This document shows positions 44,300 to 53,976 of a stretch of 64,000 nt of DNA, in pieces. The notes under the pieces were generated by a model, which saw only the letters and a program-made list of their open reading frames with translations, was not told the origin of the DNA and made no database searches. Each line of letters starts with the position of its first letter. Position 1 is the first letter of the stretch. The stretch covers positions 169,574 to 233,573 of the forward strand of contig NZ_JACHVA010000127.1 in NCBI RefSeq assembly GCF_014230055.1, read 5' to 3'. This DNA comes from Puniceicoccus vermicola (lineage in GTDB: Bacteria; Verrucomicrobiota; Verrucomicrobiia; Opitutales; Puniceicoccaceae). A program made the translations under genes and the position numbers.

Positions 44300-45832
44300 A
44301 TGACCAACCTCCGGCCCAGATTCACTCCACGGGGAGACGCCCGTGCCCCTTTAGAGGGGAACGATGAGAATCTCCCATCCCGGACTTGGATCCGAACTTC
44401 TGGGATCGTTCTGATCGCATTCTATTTCGTCGCCGCCTCCTGGCTGTTCGGTGGGGTCCTCCTCTGGACTCGAGTCATCCTTTTTGGCATTGCCGCCCTC
44501 ACCTTTCTGGTCGCGATCGCCCCGGTTCCCAATCGAAGCGAGCGCACCTCTGCAGGGGGAGCAACGGGCAAAGCGCTTGTTCGCCTTTTCAAGTTCCCGC
44601 CCTTCTGGTTCGGTCTCCTCCTTTTTGGCTACGTCTGCCTGCAATGGGGAAATCCGGCGTGGACGATGACCGTCATGGGAAATAAGTGGTGGATCTCCAA
44701 TGTCGGCATAAATCCCATCCCCAACTGGCCCTCTTCGATCTACGCTTCCGCCGCACGAGGCAACCCGGCCAGTTTCCTCCTTCGCTTCGGAGGGGTATGG
44801 CTGATCATCTGTTCCGGTTGGATTCTTCTCCGCCACCGGCGAGACCTTCTGCCGATCCTCATTACCTTTGCGGTCAACTCCTTCATCATCGCCGTGGTCG
44901 CCCTGATCCAGGAGATGCAGGAACCGGACAAAGTGCTCTGGATTTATCCTTGGAAGGGCAGCGATTTTTCAGGGCCCTTTTTCTACCGAAATCACGGAGG
45001 GGCTTTTTTCTATACTTCGATGGCCATTTGCTTCGGTCTCGCGCTCTATTTCCAGCGAAACCGAAACCTCATCAGTACCAAGAGTTCGCCCGGACCGGTA
45101 TTCATCATTCTCGGTCTGATGAACACCGGGGCGACGGTCGCCTCGGGCTCGCGGGCGGGCTGGATCTTTGGGACGGCTGTCCTCTGCACTTACTTCATTC
45201 TTGCGTCAAGCATCTGGCTACGCCGGGGCCAATGGCGAGGAAGCTGGGTCGGCGGGCTCATTGTCGCTGGATGCGTCGCGGTCCTGGTGGGCTCCGTCGT
45301 CGCGGCCCAGAACACCGACTATCTCGAACATCACTTCCGCCGGTTTATGCGGATTCCCAACGAATTGGAACGGTCCGGACGCACGATCGGGAACGAAGCC
45401 TCATGGCGTATGCTGGAAGACGTCAAAGTTTTTGGCTATGGAGCCGATTCCTACGGCCACGCTTTCAGCCTCTACATCGATAAATACCCGGCTTTGGTTC
45501 GCAAGCACCGCAAATCGGGCCGCATCCGCACCAACTGGGTGCAAGCCCACAACGACCCGCTGCAAATGGCCGTCGAGCTCGGAATTGTGGGGGCCTCGAT
45601 CCTCGCCCTTTCTCCCCTTTTCTTTCTCTGTGTCTTCCTCGTGCGCTTTTTGCACTTCCGGGAGGAATCGATCCTCATGTTTGTTACGGTCTTGTTTCTT
45701 TTCGCACATTCTTTTGTCGATCTTCTCTTTCAGAGTACTGTTTTGCTGGCTCTCTTCGCTTTCCTACTGCTAGCAGTGGAAAGAAGCCTAAACTTCCAAA
45801 AACACCATGAGCGACTCGAAGAGACACCGTAA
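44300..45832 (+). CDS. O-antigen ligase / Wzy-like polytopic membrane protein
   Basis: 510 residues with about ten to twelve membrane spans and one large periplasmic loop (about 330-425) that contains the family's AHNDPLQMAVELGIVG motif, as in WaaL/Wzy PF04932 proteins. Also visible are RNHGGAFFYTSMAICF and TVASGSRAGWIFG in the preceding spans. Such enzymes ligate or polymerise lipid-linked glycans on the periplasmic face. It overlaps the polyphosphate kinase gene by 26 bases. Divergent from the response regulator gene. Confidence 0.78.
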   Translation: MTNLRPRFTPRGDARAPLEGNDENLPSRTWIRTSGIVLIAFYFVAASWLFGGVLLWTRVILFGIAALTFLVAIAPVPNRSERTSAGGATGKALVRLFKFPPFWFGLLLFGYVCLQWGNPAWTMTVMGNKWWISNVGINPIPNWPSSIYASAARGNPASFLLRFGGVWLIICSGWILLRHRRDLLPILITFAVNSFIIAVVALIQEMQEPDKVLWIYPWKGSDFSGPFFYRNHGGAFFYTSMAICFGLALYFQRNRNLISTKSSPGPVFIILGLMNTGATVASGSRAGWIFGTAVLCTYFILASSIWLRRGQWRGSWVGGLIVAGCVAVLVGSVVAAQNTDYLEHHFRRFMRIPNELERSGRTIGNEASWRMLEDVKVFGYGADSYGHAFSLYIDKYPALVRKHRKSGRIRTNWVQAHNDPLQMAVELGIVGASILALSPLFFLCVFLVRFLHFREESILMFVTVLFLFAHSFVDLLFQSTVLLALFAFLLLAVERSLNFQKHHERLEETP

Positions 45833-46664
45833 GGAAATCCCCTCCTCCAAGGAACATTTTGTAAACTCGACCTTTCCCTACTCCGAGCGCATGGGTCGCA
45901 AGGCCTACGAGACGCGCAAACGGGTTCTCCAAGTCGAACTCCTCAAGATGCAGCGATGGGTCAAAGACAATGGCAAGAAGATCGTCATTATCTTTGAAGG
46001 ACGCGATGCCGCAGGCAAAGGGGGAACCATTCGCCGCTTCATGGAGCACCTGAATCCTCGCGGTGCCCGGGTCGTCGCCTTGGAAAAACCCAACGAACAG
46101 GAGCGCGGACAATGGTATTTCCAACGCTACGTGCAGAACCTGCCGACCACAGGAGAGATTACTCTATTCGACCGCTCTTGGTACAATCGCGCCGGAGTAG
46201 AGCGCGTGATGGGATTCTGCACAGAAGCGGAGTATCGCGAGTTCATGCGCTCGGTGCCTCAGTTTGAGGAAATGCTCGTTCGCTCCGGGATCATCCTCAT
46301 CAAATATTGGTTCTCCGTCTCTCCCGAGGAGCAACGAATTCGATTCCAAGCTCGAGAAACCGACCCTCTCAAGCAATGGAAATTGAGCCCGATTGATCGG
46401 GCGTCCCAGGATAAATGGGGCGACTACACCGCTGCCAAGGAAGACATGTTCCGCTATACGGATACGCCAATCGCGCCTTGGACAGTGATCAAATCTGACG
46501 ACAAAAAGCGCGCCCGGATCAACTGCTTCCACGATCTTCTTTCCCGCATCGATTACACTCAGAAAAACGAAGAAGTCGCTCATCGCCCGGATCCGATGAT
46601 TGTCAGCAACGCTGCCGACTTTTTCCATCACCCCGAAGATCCGGACGAACTTCCGCAGATCTAG
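45807..46664 (+). CDS. ppk2: Polyphosphate kinase 2
   Basis: Phosphorylates nucleotides from polyphosphate, or the reverse. The 285 residues show Walker A FEGRDAAGKGGTIRRF (about 63-78), the catalytic Walker B region LFDRSWYNRAGVERVMGF and the lid segment RETDPLKQWKLSPID. Length and motifs fit the single-domain class I PPK2 group. The start lies inside the end of the ligase gene, implying co-transcription, though a functional link is not obvious. Confidence 0.94.
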   Translation: MSDSKRHRKEIPSSKEHFVNSTFPYSERMGRKAYETRKRVLQVELLKMQRWVKDNGKKIVIIFEGRDAAGKGGTIRRFMEHLNPRGARVVALEKPNEQERGQWYFQRYVQNLPTTGEITLFDRSWYNRAGVERVMGFCTEAEYREFMRSVPQFEEMLVRSGIILIKYWFSVSPEEQRIRFQARETDPLKQWKLSPIDRASQDKWGDYTAAKEDMFRYTDTPIAPWTVIKSDDKKRARINCFHDLLSRIDYTQKNEEVAHRPDPMIVSNAADFFHHPEDPDELPQI

Positions 46665-46815
46665 GTATCACAGGCTGGATGCCGGGCGCGCATTGGATTC
46701 GCCTTCACAGACTGGCAGCCTGTGCTACTATTGGAACAGACTCTCGCCAGTTGAAAATTCCCACCCTTCGAATTCTCTTGTCCCCCGCGCCAAAACCCAT
46801 CGATCATTGGCGGTT

Positions 46816-48036
46816 GTGGACGCGCCAAAAAACTTCATTCCCGAACCCTTCGAGTACCATCAGGAGCTGGAACTCTCCGTCGAGAGCCTGACGAACTTAG
46901 GTGTGGGCGTTGCCCGCCAGGATGGCTGGGTGATCATGATTCCCTTTTCCCTGCCCGGTGAGAAAATCCGGGCCCGCGTCTTTCGAAATCGACCCAATTT
47001 TTCCGAAGCCGATTTGATTGAAGTCCTCGAGGCATCGCCCAATCGGGTCGATCCCAAGTGCCCTCTCTTCGGAAGCTGTGGCGGCTGCCAGTACCAACAA
47101 CTCTCCTACCCCGCCCAATTGGAATGGAAGCAGGCACAAGTCCGGGACGCCCTCGAACGCATTGGAGGCATCGAGAACGAAGTTCTCATGCCGATCGGAT
47201 CTCCCAAGGAATACGGCTACCGCTCCAAAATCACCCCACACTATCAGCGCTGGAGGGACGATGGGGATTTCCCTATCGGTTTCCTGCGCGTGGCCCAAAG
47301 GCAACGCATCATCGACGTCCCCCAATGCCCGATCGCCACTCCCGCGATCAACGAGACCCTTCCCGAGCTGCGAGCTCAGGTAAAGAAGACGCCCCCCAAA
47401 GGGAAAAAGAAGAAGGGTGCGACCCTCCTCCTCCGAGAAACCATGGAAGGTGTCATCACCGACGCCAAAGCCCTCGTTACCGAGCGCGTGGGGAACCGCG
47501 TGTTCCAGTTCAAAGCGGGAGAGTTTTTTCAGAACAACCCCTTCATTCTTCCCACCTTTGCCAACTACGTCACCGAGCAGGCTTCGGACGGCTCACGCTA
47601 CTTAATTGACGCCTATTGCGGCGCCGGCCTTTTCTCCCTTACAGCGGCGGACCGCTTTGAGAAAGTCATCGGAATTGAGGTTTCAGCAGCGGCCGTCACC
47701 CTCGCAGACTCCAACGCTGCCCTCAACAGCATCCGCAACGCCGAATTCCGCAACGGTGAGGCCGAAGCGATTTTCGCCGAAGTCGCCGAATTCCCCGGGG
47801 CCGAAACCAGTGTCGTCATCGATCCACCCCGCCGCGGCTGCGACGAAGCGTTCCTAAGGCAATTGTCTGATTTCGCCCCATCCCGGATTGTCTACGTTTC
47901 CTGTGATCCCTCGACCCAGGCCCGCGATTTGAAGATCCTGGAAGAATCAGGCTACGAGATCCTGGAAATTCAGCCCTTCGACCTCTTCCCTCAAACACGC
48001 CACATCGAGAACGTCGTTACCTTGCAGCGTCAGTAA
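46816..48036 (+). CDS. rlmD: 23S rRNA (uracil-5-)-methyltransferase, RlmD/RumA family
   Basis: About 406 residues: TRAM domain (LELSVESLTNLGVGVAR onward), an iron-sulfur motif with CPLFGSCGGC followed by a later cysteine in PQCPIATP, the SAM site IDAYCGAGLFSLTAA, substrate-binding DPPRRGCDE, the nucleophilic cysteine in YVSCDPSTQARD and the general base region HIENVVTL. The frame is open far upstream into ppk2 but family similarity starts only here; GTG is the nearest usable start, with a TTG nine bases earlier as alternative. RlmD versus RlmC or TrmA cannot be separated by eye. Confidence 0.85.
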   Translation: MDAPKNFIPEPFEYHQELELSVESLTNLGVGVARQDGWVIMIPFSLPGEKIRARVFRNRPNFSEADLIEVLEASPNRVDPKCPLFGSCGGCQYQQLSYPAQLEWKQAQVRDALERIGGIENEVLMPIGSPKEYGYRSKITPHYQRWRDDGDFPIGFLRVAQRQRIIDVPQCPIATPAINETLPELRAQVKKTPPKGKKKKGATLLLRETMEGVITDAKALVTERVGNRVFQFKAGEFFQNNPFILPTFANYVTEQASDGSRYLIDAYCGAGLFSLTAADRFEKVIGIEVSAAAVTLADSNAALNSIRNAEFRNGEAEAIFAEVAEFPGAETSVVIDPPRRGCDEAFLRQLSDFAPSRIVYVSCDPSTQARDLKILEESGYEILEIQPFDLFPQTRHIENVVTLQRQ

Positions 48037-48195
48037 GGGGGATCTATTCCCAACCGCCTGCCAAGGCGCTAGTATTTCCTAACCGCTTACTGCGTGACCG
48101 ATGCTTGATTCTCCGGCCTGATTCGGCTAGAGTACTTATGTATATCAACTGACCGGCCCGACAAATCGTCTGCCCGGCAATCTATTCTTTTCCTT

Positions 48196-48954
48196 ATGAA
48201 AACCCCCGCCATTCCCTTCCATCAGAGACTGCAGAGCGAAGCCGTCCTCGGCCCCTTTTCGAAAACGAGCGATCCAAACATGATCGAAGCCATGGGCGTA
48301 GGCGGAATGGATTTCATCATTCTCGACCTCGAACACGGCCCCAATGACGTCACCACCCTCGGAAACCTCATTAGGGCCTGTGAATGCTCGGAGACGACGG
48401 CAGTGGTCCGGTGCCTACGTCCGGATCAGATCGGGCAAAGCCTCGACCTCGGCGCCCGCGTCGTTCAAATCCCCCACGTAAACTGCGCAGCCGATGCACG
48501 GACCGCCGTGGAAGCCGCTCGCTTCGCGCCCTCCGGACACCGCGGTGTCTGCCGATACGTCCGAGCCGCCGGGCACAGCTCGACCGAGAAACAGGAGTAT
48601 TTCGCAAACGCAGCCGACATCACTGTCATCGCTCAAGTCGAAGGAACCGAAGGGCTTAGCAACCTCGACGAGATTCTTGAGGTTCCCGGAGTCGACATGA
48701 TCTTCGTCGGCGTCTACGACCTCTCGCAGTCCTTAGGGATGACGGGAAAAACGGAATCGCCCGAAGTTCTCGCAGCGCTCCAAACTGTCGCCGAGAAGTG
48801 TGCCGCGAAGAACATTCCCGTGGGAACTTTCGTCGAGTCCGTCGAAACTGCCCGCAAATACCGGGACATGGGCATCCACTATCTCTGCTATGCGGTCGAC
48901 GTCGGCATTCTCATGAGTGCCTGCCAATCGCTGAGCCAAGGCGTGAAAGCCTAG
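48196..48954 (+). CDS. HpcH/HpaI-family class II aldolase
   Basis: 252-residue metal-dependent pyruvate aldolase or related lyase. Motifs: FIILDLEHGPND near 40-50, VVRCLRPDQ, the RGVCRYVRAAGHS loop, the metal-binding glutamate in IAQVEGTEGLSN and the IFVGVYDLSQSLGMTG segment with the metal-binding aspartate. Members cleave 2-keto-3-deoxy acids, for example 2-keto-3-deoxy-L-rhamnonate, which would fit the pectin/rhamnose flavour of genes to the right, but substrate is not determined here. A hairpin overlaps its last base. Confidence 0.87.
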   Translation: MKTPAIPFHQRLQSEAVLGPFSKTSDPNMIEAMGVGGMDFIILDLEHGPNDVTTLGNLIRACECSETTAVVRCLRPDQIGQSLDLGARVVQIPHVNCAADARTAVEAARFAPSGHRGVCRYVRAAGHSSTEKQEYFANAADITVIAQVEGTEGLSNLDEILEVPGVDMIFVGVYDLSQSLGMTGKTESPEVLAALQTVAEKCAAKNIPVGTFVESVETARKYRDMGIHYLCYAVDVGILMSACQSLSQGVKA

Positions 48955-48971
48955 CCTCGCGTAGGCGAGGC
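48954..48971. terminator. Hairpin between convergent genes
   Basis: Perfect seven-base stem GCCTCGC/GCGAGGC with loop GTAG, starting at the last base of the aldolase stop codon. It stands between two convergent genes and could stop both transcripts, although neither side has a clear T run. Confidence 0.4.
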
Positions 48972-49003
48972 CGCTCTCAGGCGAGTCCGCTCTCAGGCGA
49001 GTC
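48972..49003. repeat. Two tandem copies of a 16-base unit
   Basis: CGCTCTCAGGCGAGTC occurs twice in direct succession without mismatch, and the preceding hairpin arm (AGGCGAGGC) looks like a divergent partial third copy. The repeat reaches into the last codons of the minus-strand DUF1961 gene. Confidence 0.8.
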
Positions 49004-49736
49004 CGCAAACCCGAAAATCCGAATAGAGCCCGGAACGGGTCGCCATATGCCGGATTCCGATCCGCCCCGATTCGATCGCAGGCAAGTCTTCGTTATACCA
49101 ACGTAAGTGGACCGTGGTTTCCGGATTCCTGATTCTCATGAACAATTCCCTTCCACCCCGCTTGATGACAGAGATCTGATGGGGAACTCCGGGCTGGAAA
49201 AGGTGGGTTGAATCATAGTCACCCGGGAGAGCCGTTCCCTCCAAAGACTCCGACCCAGGCATGTACCGGCGCGCGCGGATATACTGCACATCGGTCTCAA
49301 AGGAATTCCCGAAGGCCGCATAGCTAATGTGATAGGTATGCATGCCGTTGAAGTAAATCGACATGTTCGGAACCTTGCGCTGGTCATTCCATCCGACAAT
49401 GTCCTCTTTCTCACCGGGGCCGGTCGCCTGCACGTAGAGAATCGCCACGCATCGTTCGGCAAAATCCGTTCGGGTGAAATTGTATTCAATTTTTACGTCA
49501 CCCTCAAATTGCTCCCGGGTCCAAAGCACCGCATGATGCGCATTGTTGGCAAACCTTGGCCCAGCCGAGAAACTCATCCCATAGGGAGTGTTCTCGACAC
49601 CCGCAACTTCGCCGTCGAGAAACCATTTATCCTCCCAATTCTCCTTTCCACTATCGTGAAAGAGCTCATTCCATTCAGCTCGATCCAGTTCGTCGAAACA
49701 CTTTTGTAATTCTTCGGAGTTATTCTTCATGGGCAT
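48993..49736 (-). CDS. YesU-like (DUF1961) protein
   Basis: About 247 residues without signal peptide. The pattern VLWTREQFEGDVKIEYNF, MHTYHISYAAFGN, SVIKRGGRELFMRI and the C-terminal SGRIGIRHMATRSGLYSD follows B. subtilis YesU, a concanavalin-like beta sandwich encoded in the rhamnogalacturonan-use gene cluster. Its biochemical role is not established to my knowledge. Two ATGs close together could start it; the first is used. It is followed upstream by the prepilin-like gene, same strand. Confidence 0.72.
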   Translation of the reverse strand: MPMKNNSEELQKCFDELDRAEWNELFHDSGKENWEDKWFLDGEVAGVENTPYGMSFSAGPRFANNAHHAVLWTREQFEGDVKIEYNFTRTDFAERCVAILYVQATGPGEKEDIVGWNDQRKVPNMSIYFNGMHTYHISYAAFGNSFETDVQYIRARRYMPGSESLEGTALPGDYDSTHLFQPGVPHQISVIKRGGRELFMRIRNPETTVHLRWYNEDLPAIESGRIGIRHMATRSGLYSDFRVCGLA

Positions 49737-49851
49737 AAAAATAAAGACGTGGACTGACCCCTCCAAGGGTGAAGAGATCCGCACGAGCTTTCAAATCAAT
49801 CCTATCGGAATCCTCTCCTTAAATCGAACACTCCGGATTGAGTTCCCAACA

Positions 49852-50457
49852 CTATCTCCCCGTGTATGTTGGTTCATAAATTTCGATGTGACCATCGAGA
49901 TAGAGAGCGTTCACTTTCGCCTCGTGCGGCCAATCATCTCTTCCAGTATTTTCGTCTAGTGGACTGAAGGCACAATAGAAGAGTCTTTCCTTTACCGGAT
50001 CATATTTATTGATGCGCTCAGCCTGCGGGTCTCGATAGCTCGTCTTCAAGATCTTGGAACTTTCAGGCATTGTAAAAACGGTTCCAAACGCCGGGTAAGG
50101 TAAGCGAGCATGTTCAATATTGGCGGGGTCCGCACAAACAAATACCTCATCCCCCACATAAGGTTTGAGAAAGCGGGCGATCCTTCCTCGATCCCCGGTG
50201 CCCTGACCATCAATTTCGCTCGGCCCAAAACTCCCTCCATACACGTAAGGAAGCCTTCCCTCATTCTCCGAGGCAAACTGATGGATCGCCAACCCGATCT
50301 GTCTAATATTGGAGGCACATTCGGTCCGCTCGGCATTGACTCGGATCTTGGAGACCACAGGCACAAGGATCGCGGCCAGCACCCCCAGAATGGCCATAAC
50401 GGTCAGCAGTTCAACCAGGGTAAACGCTCGATACGAATTTGAGGTGGGGGTTTTCAT
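49852..50457 (-). CDS. Prepilin-like protein with H-X9-DG C-terminal motif
   Basis: 201 residues with a type IV prepilin N terminus: short basic leader, then AFTLVELLTVMAILGVLAA (about 11-29). The residue before the cleavage site is Ala, not the usual Gly. The C-terminal part has the H-x9-DG signature (His in WPHEAKVNALYLDG), typical of the very large prepilin-like families of Planctomycetes, Lentisphaerae and Verrucomicrobia. Such proteins often sit beside carbohydrate enzymes, as here, where it directly follows the large GH gene by 31 bases. Assembly by the PilB-like ATPase 7 kb away is possible but unproven. Confidence 0.85.
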   Translation of the reverse strand: MKTPTSNSYRAFTLVELLTVMAILGVLAAILVPVVSKIRVNAERTECASNIRQIGLAIHQFASENEGRLPYVYGGSFGPSEIDGQGTGDRGRIARFLKPYVGDEVFVCADPANIEHARLPYPAFGTVFTMPESSKILKTSYRDPQAERINKYDPVKERLFYCAFSPLDENTGRDDWPHEAKVNALYLDGHIEIYEPTYTGR

Positions 50458-50488
50458 TGTCGGGGTATGGGGGTTGCATCACGAACGG

Positions 50489-53400
50489 CTATCGAGATGG
50501 GGGCGGACCTAACTCAAACCACCCCCAATTGGAGGTATTTTTTGCGTTTTCGAGGCCTCCGTAACCGATCCCCATAATGGTCTTACGAAGGTCCTTATCG
50601 GCGTCATCCATGAGAATGTCGAGGGCGATGGTGCTACCCTCTTCGAGGGTCCAGGGAGAATCCTCCTTCGGCTTGATTCGGCCCTCAACGATGTAGCCTT
50701 CTTCCGTCAGTCGTCCAACAAAACGAATCTCCAGAGCGGACGAATCGCCCACCATCGAAAAGGCAGTGGCTTCGCCGGCAGATTCCTCCACCACAGGTTG
50801 AACCATAATCTGCTCAACGCCGGAAGAGTATCCGGAACGACGCATCGAAGGAGGACGGATATCGACAAACAGTTCCAGATTGTCGTAGAGGAATGCCCTC
50901 TTAACGTCTTCCTCCGGAGCCGGGCGTAGTTGGTCGTCCCTTACCTCCAGAAGCAGACACAAACCTTCTTCTTCATTCCAGGCCAGACGATACTGGAAGG
51001 AAAGATCCCACTCGCCTTTCCACTGAGGGGCCCAAGGCACGCCGGGAACGGGTTTCCCACTGAGCACGTAGTCGACCTGATTGACCACAACCGCTGGAAC
51101 GTCCTTCCAATTCGCAGGATCCGCCACCAGGGGAACCGGAACGCGGAAGGCTGGAATCGTAATCGTCGCATCCGTTGCGGTCAGCATGTATTGGGTTTTG
51201 GCCAACAATCTTCCCTTCGCATCCAGCACATCAAACGACAGCTCGTGGATCCCCCGTTTCAATTGCTCAGCCGTCAAGATAAACGGCACCTCTACCGTCT
51301 CTCCCGCCGACACGCGGGCCTCCTCCTCACACTCGAGAGAGACTCCACCCGGCAGTTCCACATCCAGGCGATATACTTTTTCCTTCTCCCCAGGATTGTA
51401 GAGAGCGACCACCCCGTCTAATCGTCCCGCTTCCATGACCCCATCGGCGAGAACCTCAGCGATGGGGATCTGAGCAAATCCCTCGGGGACATCAAAAATG
51501 TATTGGGCGCTCATTCCCGTTTCAATGTGGACGACGCCTTCGTCATCGACTGGCCACTCCTTGGGATTTCCCTGGATGTCCATCCCTTTGAGGACCTTCA
51601 CTCCCTTCGCCCGAAACATGAGCTCTGGTTCGTCATCCGAGAACACCGCGGCAATTCGGCGTCCGTCGAGCGTCGTAACGAGAACGGCGGCGTCCCGAAT
51701 CGAGGCTGTCGGGATTCGCTCCACCGAAGCCATCGGAAGAAGAACCTCCGCCAGAGCTGCCATGGCAACCCCCTTCTCACTTGGACGTCCATACCCTACT
51801 GGGAACGGGTAGACATTGCCCGCGCCGGCCAATTGGAACACCCGTTCACAACCATCCGCCAGATCGAGCAGGATCGTCTGAACCGTCCACGCCGCAGAGA
51901 CTTCCGGAGGCACCACTGGCATAAATCCGGAAAGAAACTGGTGGCCATAGGTCGAATTCAAGCGACCCTCATAGGTTTCGTAAAAATCCTCGTCCGTCAT
52001 CGGGCGACCGTCGACGGGAGCCGGCTGCTTGATTCCGAACTCTCCATTCCAGATTGGCGCATCCTTGCCATACTGGTTGAGGATCTCACGGACCTTCAGG
52101 ACCTCCTGCTTTCGGGCACTGTTCTGAATCGGAGAAGTCCGGTAGTTATGAATCGTAACGATATCGAAGTAAGGCCCCCCACCGGCAGCCATCACGGCGT
52201 CGAGCCACGGGACGAATCCCGGACACCCACTGATGCCCACGACTTGAGCTTCCGGATCCTCCCGCTTCACCACCTCGTAAGCCGCTTTCAGCACCGCCAC
52301 ATACTTCTGCGCGCGGTCCTGATTATTGGTCCCCAACGTCTTGCCGTGGTGCCCCGAGTTGGGTTCGTTCACAATCTCCCAATATTGGACGTCATCCTTG
52401 TAGCGACGAACCAATTGGGTCATGAGGTCCTTGTATTCAACGAGGTTGAAGACTTCGGAATCAGGATCTTCATCCAGGGTCTTCGGCACGGAGTTAATGC
52501 AGAGCATCAGGTCCAACCCCCGTCCGCGAATCTCCCCAACAATCTCATCCATCGAGGAAAAATCATATTCCCCGGGGGCGACCCGCCGGGGGCCACGGAT
52601 GATTCGTTCCAAAGCCCCGAAGCCCAAGACCGGTGCCTCCGGACCGCGCGTTACGATTTCATGAGAGGCCAAGGGAGAACTCTCCGGCTGCTCTTCCAAA
52701 GGAGGAAGCTCAACAATCGCTCCGAGCGGATACTCGACCGAATCGATCTCCTCGCCCGTTTCGTCGTTCAGGACGATCTGCAAGAAATAGAGACCACATT
52801 CGGGCAGAGTTACCATAAAGTCGTCGGTCGCCCCTTCATCCTCACGGATCGACAACTCGCGCTGCCCCTCACTCACGGTGTTCCCCATCAGGTCCTCGAT
52901 TCTCCAGGAAGCCTCCAGGGAACCGGTCCAAAATGGATTGGCCGGAACCGCAAGAGTCACCGGAATTTCCGAACCACGGGGAAAGTATCCGTAGGTATCC
53001 GCAGGAATCTCCATCTGAATCTCCTCGAGAAGCGCCTGCTTCGCCTGTTCGACTTCAAAAGCCGCCAATTGCTCTTCGACCGATCCTTGCGGCTTTCCAG
53101 CTTCATACCGCTCCCTCACTTCTTCCGGAGAGAGGAGACGGGAATACACCGCGAGCTCGTCGAGATTGAAAGGAACAGCGCCCACCTGAGATGACTGGAA
53201 TCCGCCGATCCTCAGTCCCCCTTTATCTCTCTCCGGGGCGTTGAAACGGTCGGCCACAAATTCCGGAGGAATAAAGTCAGCCTCCATTTTCTCTTCGGCC
53301 GCCAACTCACCGTTGACGTAGAGGAGAAGCTTCTGGTGTTCCGCATCCCAAGAGGCGACCAAATGGTACCAGAGATTGGGCTGCATCGGCGCGTAAACGG

Positions 53401-53917
53401 TCTTCGGCTCGTCTGTCGTCGCTATGCGCCAGGAAAAGTTTCCGCTGGATTGCCCCAAGACATAACCTGAGTGAAAAGCTCCGCCAGCCCAGACATAAGG
53501 ACCCGTCCCTTTCGACTCTGGGCGCAGCCAAGCCTCGAGAGTCATTGTCCCGGAATCCGTCTCGTAGAACAAACTGTGAATGACGCTCTCCCGAGGTTCT
53601 CCGGGACGAATGGAAAACGTTCCGGGCTTCCGGCCGGGGCGCCATTCGGTCCCGACAATCGGTCCCTTCCACTTCTGGACATAAATGTCTTCCGGTTCTC
53701 CGTAGGGCGAGTTGCCCACCAGCATCAAGCTTCCTACCCCATCCCCGGCCAACTGCTCGGCCCGACCTCCTGAACCAGCCTCAAACGGATAATAGCGGAC
53801 CAACGCAGGATCCTGTAGCCAGGAATCAGAGCCATTCTCCACTTCGGCCCTCAAAATGAGGTGCGATGACAGAGTCAACGTGAGCAGAGAGAACAAGAAA
53901 GGGAAGGAACGGAACAT
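50489..53917 (-). CDS. Secreted multidomain glycoside hydrolase (LamG - clan A GH - CBM9-like)
   Basis: 1142 residues with a signal peptide (about 1-24). Residues ~105-290 form a LamG/concanavalin-like domain (TMTLEAWLRPES, WYHLVASWDAEHQKLLLYV, NLDELAVYSRLLSPEEV). Around 410-720 lies a (beta/alpha)8 clan A catalytic domain: acid/base Glu near 517 in YWEIVNEPNSGHHG and nucleophile Glu near 626 in PIWNGEFGIKQ, closest to GH39/GH5-like beta-glycosidases. The last ~180 residues (ENLELFVDI-type strands such as AFLYDNLELFVDIRPP, then ILMDDADKD) resemble a CBM9/DOMON-like domain. Substrate unknown. The nearby GntR/LacI regulator is on the same strand just upstream. Confidence 0.82.
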   Translation of the reverse strand: MFRSFPFLFSLLTLTLSSHLILRAEVENGSDSWLQDPALVRYYPFEAGSGGRAEQLAGDGVGSLMLVGNSPYGEPEDIYVQKWKGPIVGTEWRPGRKPGTFSIRPGEPRESVIHSLFYETDSGTMTLEAWLRPESKGTGPYVWAGGAFHSGYVLGQSSGNFSWRIATTDEPKTVYAPMQPNLWYHLVASWDAEHQKLLLYVNGELAAEEKMEADFIPPEFVADRFNAPERDKGGLRIGGFQSSQVGAVPFNLDELAVYSRLLSPEEVRERYEAGKPQGSVEEQLAAFEVEQAKQALLEEIQMEIPADTYGYFPRGSEIPVTLAVPANPFWTGSLEASWRIEDLMGNTVSEGQRELSIREDEGATDDFMVTLPECGLYFLQIVLNDETGEEIDSVEYPLGAIVELPPLEEQPESSPLASHEIVTRGPEAPVLGFGALERIIRGPRRVAPGEYDFSSMDEIVGEIRGRGLDLMLCINSVPKTLDEDPDSEVFNLVEYKDLMTQLVRRYKDDVQYWEIVNEPNSGHHGKTLGTNNQDRAQKYVAVLKAAYEVVKREDPEAQVVGISGCPGFVPWLDAVMAAGGGPYFDIVTIHNYRTSPIQNSARKQEVLKVREILNQYGKDAPIWNGEFGIKQPAPVDGRPMTDEDFYETYEGRLNSTYGHQFLSGFMPVVPPEVSAAWTVQTILLDLADGCERVFQLAGAGNVYPFPVGYGRPSEKGVAMAALAEVLLPMASVERIPTASIRDAAVLVTTLDGRRIAAVFSDDEPELMFRAKGVKVLKGMDIQGNPKEWPVDDEGVVHIETGMSAQYIFDVPEGFAQIPIAEVLADGVMEAGRLDGVVALYNPGEKEKVYRLDVELPGGVSLECEEEARVSAGETVEVPFILTAEQLKRGIHELSFDVLDAKGRLLAKTQYMLTATDATITIPAFRVPVPLVADPANWKDVPAVVVNQVDYVLSGKPVPGVPWAPQWKGEWDLSFQYRLAWNEEEGLCLLLEVRDDQLRPAPEEDVKRAFLYDNLELFVDIRPPSMRRSGYSSGVEQIMVQPVVEESAGEATAFSMVGDSSALEIRFVGRLTEEGYIVEGRIKPKEDSPWTLEEGSTIALDILMDDADKDLRKTIMGIGYGGLENAKNTSNWGWFELGPPPSR

Positions 53918-53976
53918 AAGTGTGGGGAAGGGGTTGTGGGGTTCAGGGAGAAAGAAAAAGCGTCGTAAAACGAGGA

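Noticed and set aside
46600..46815. 72-codon N-terminal extension of the rRNA methyltransferase
   Set aside because: It overlaps the end of ppk2 and has no similarity to the family; the TRAM domain starts downstream.
48972..49003. CRISPR-like repeat
   Set aside because: Only two units in direct tandem with no spacer; not a CRISPR array.
51503..53194. Plus-strand frame of 563 codons
   Set aside because: Antisense to the large LamG-GH-CBM9 gene, whose domains are clear; the opposite frame has no family features and unlikely composition.
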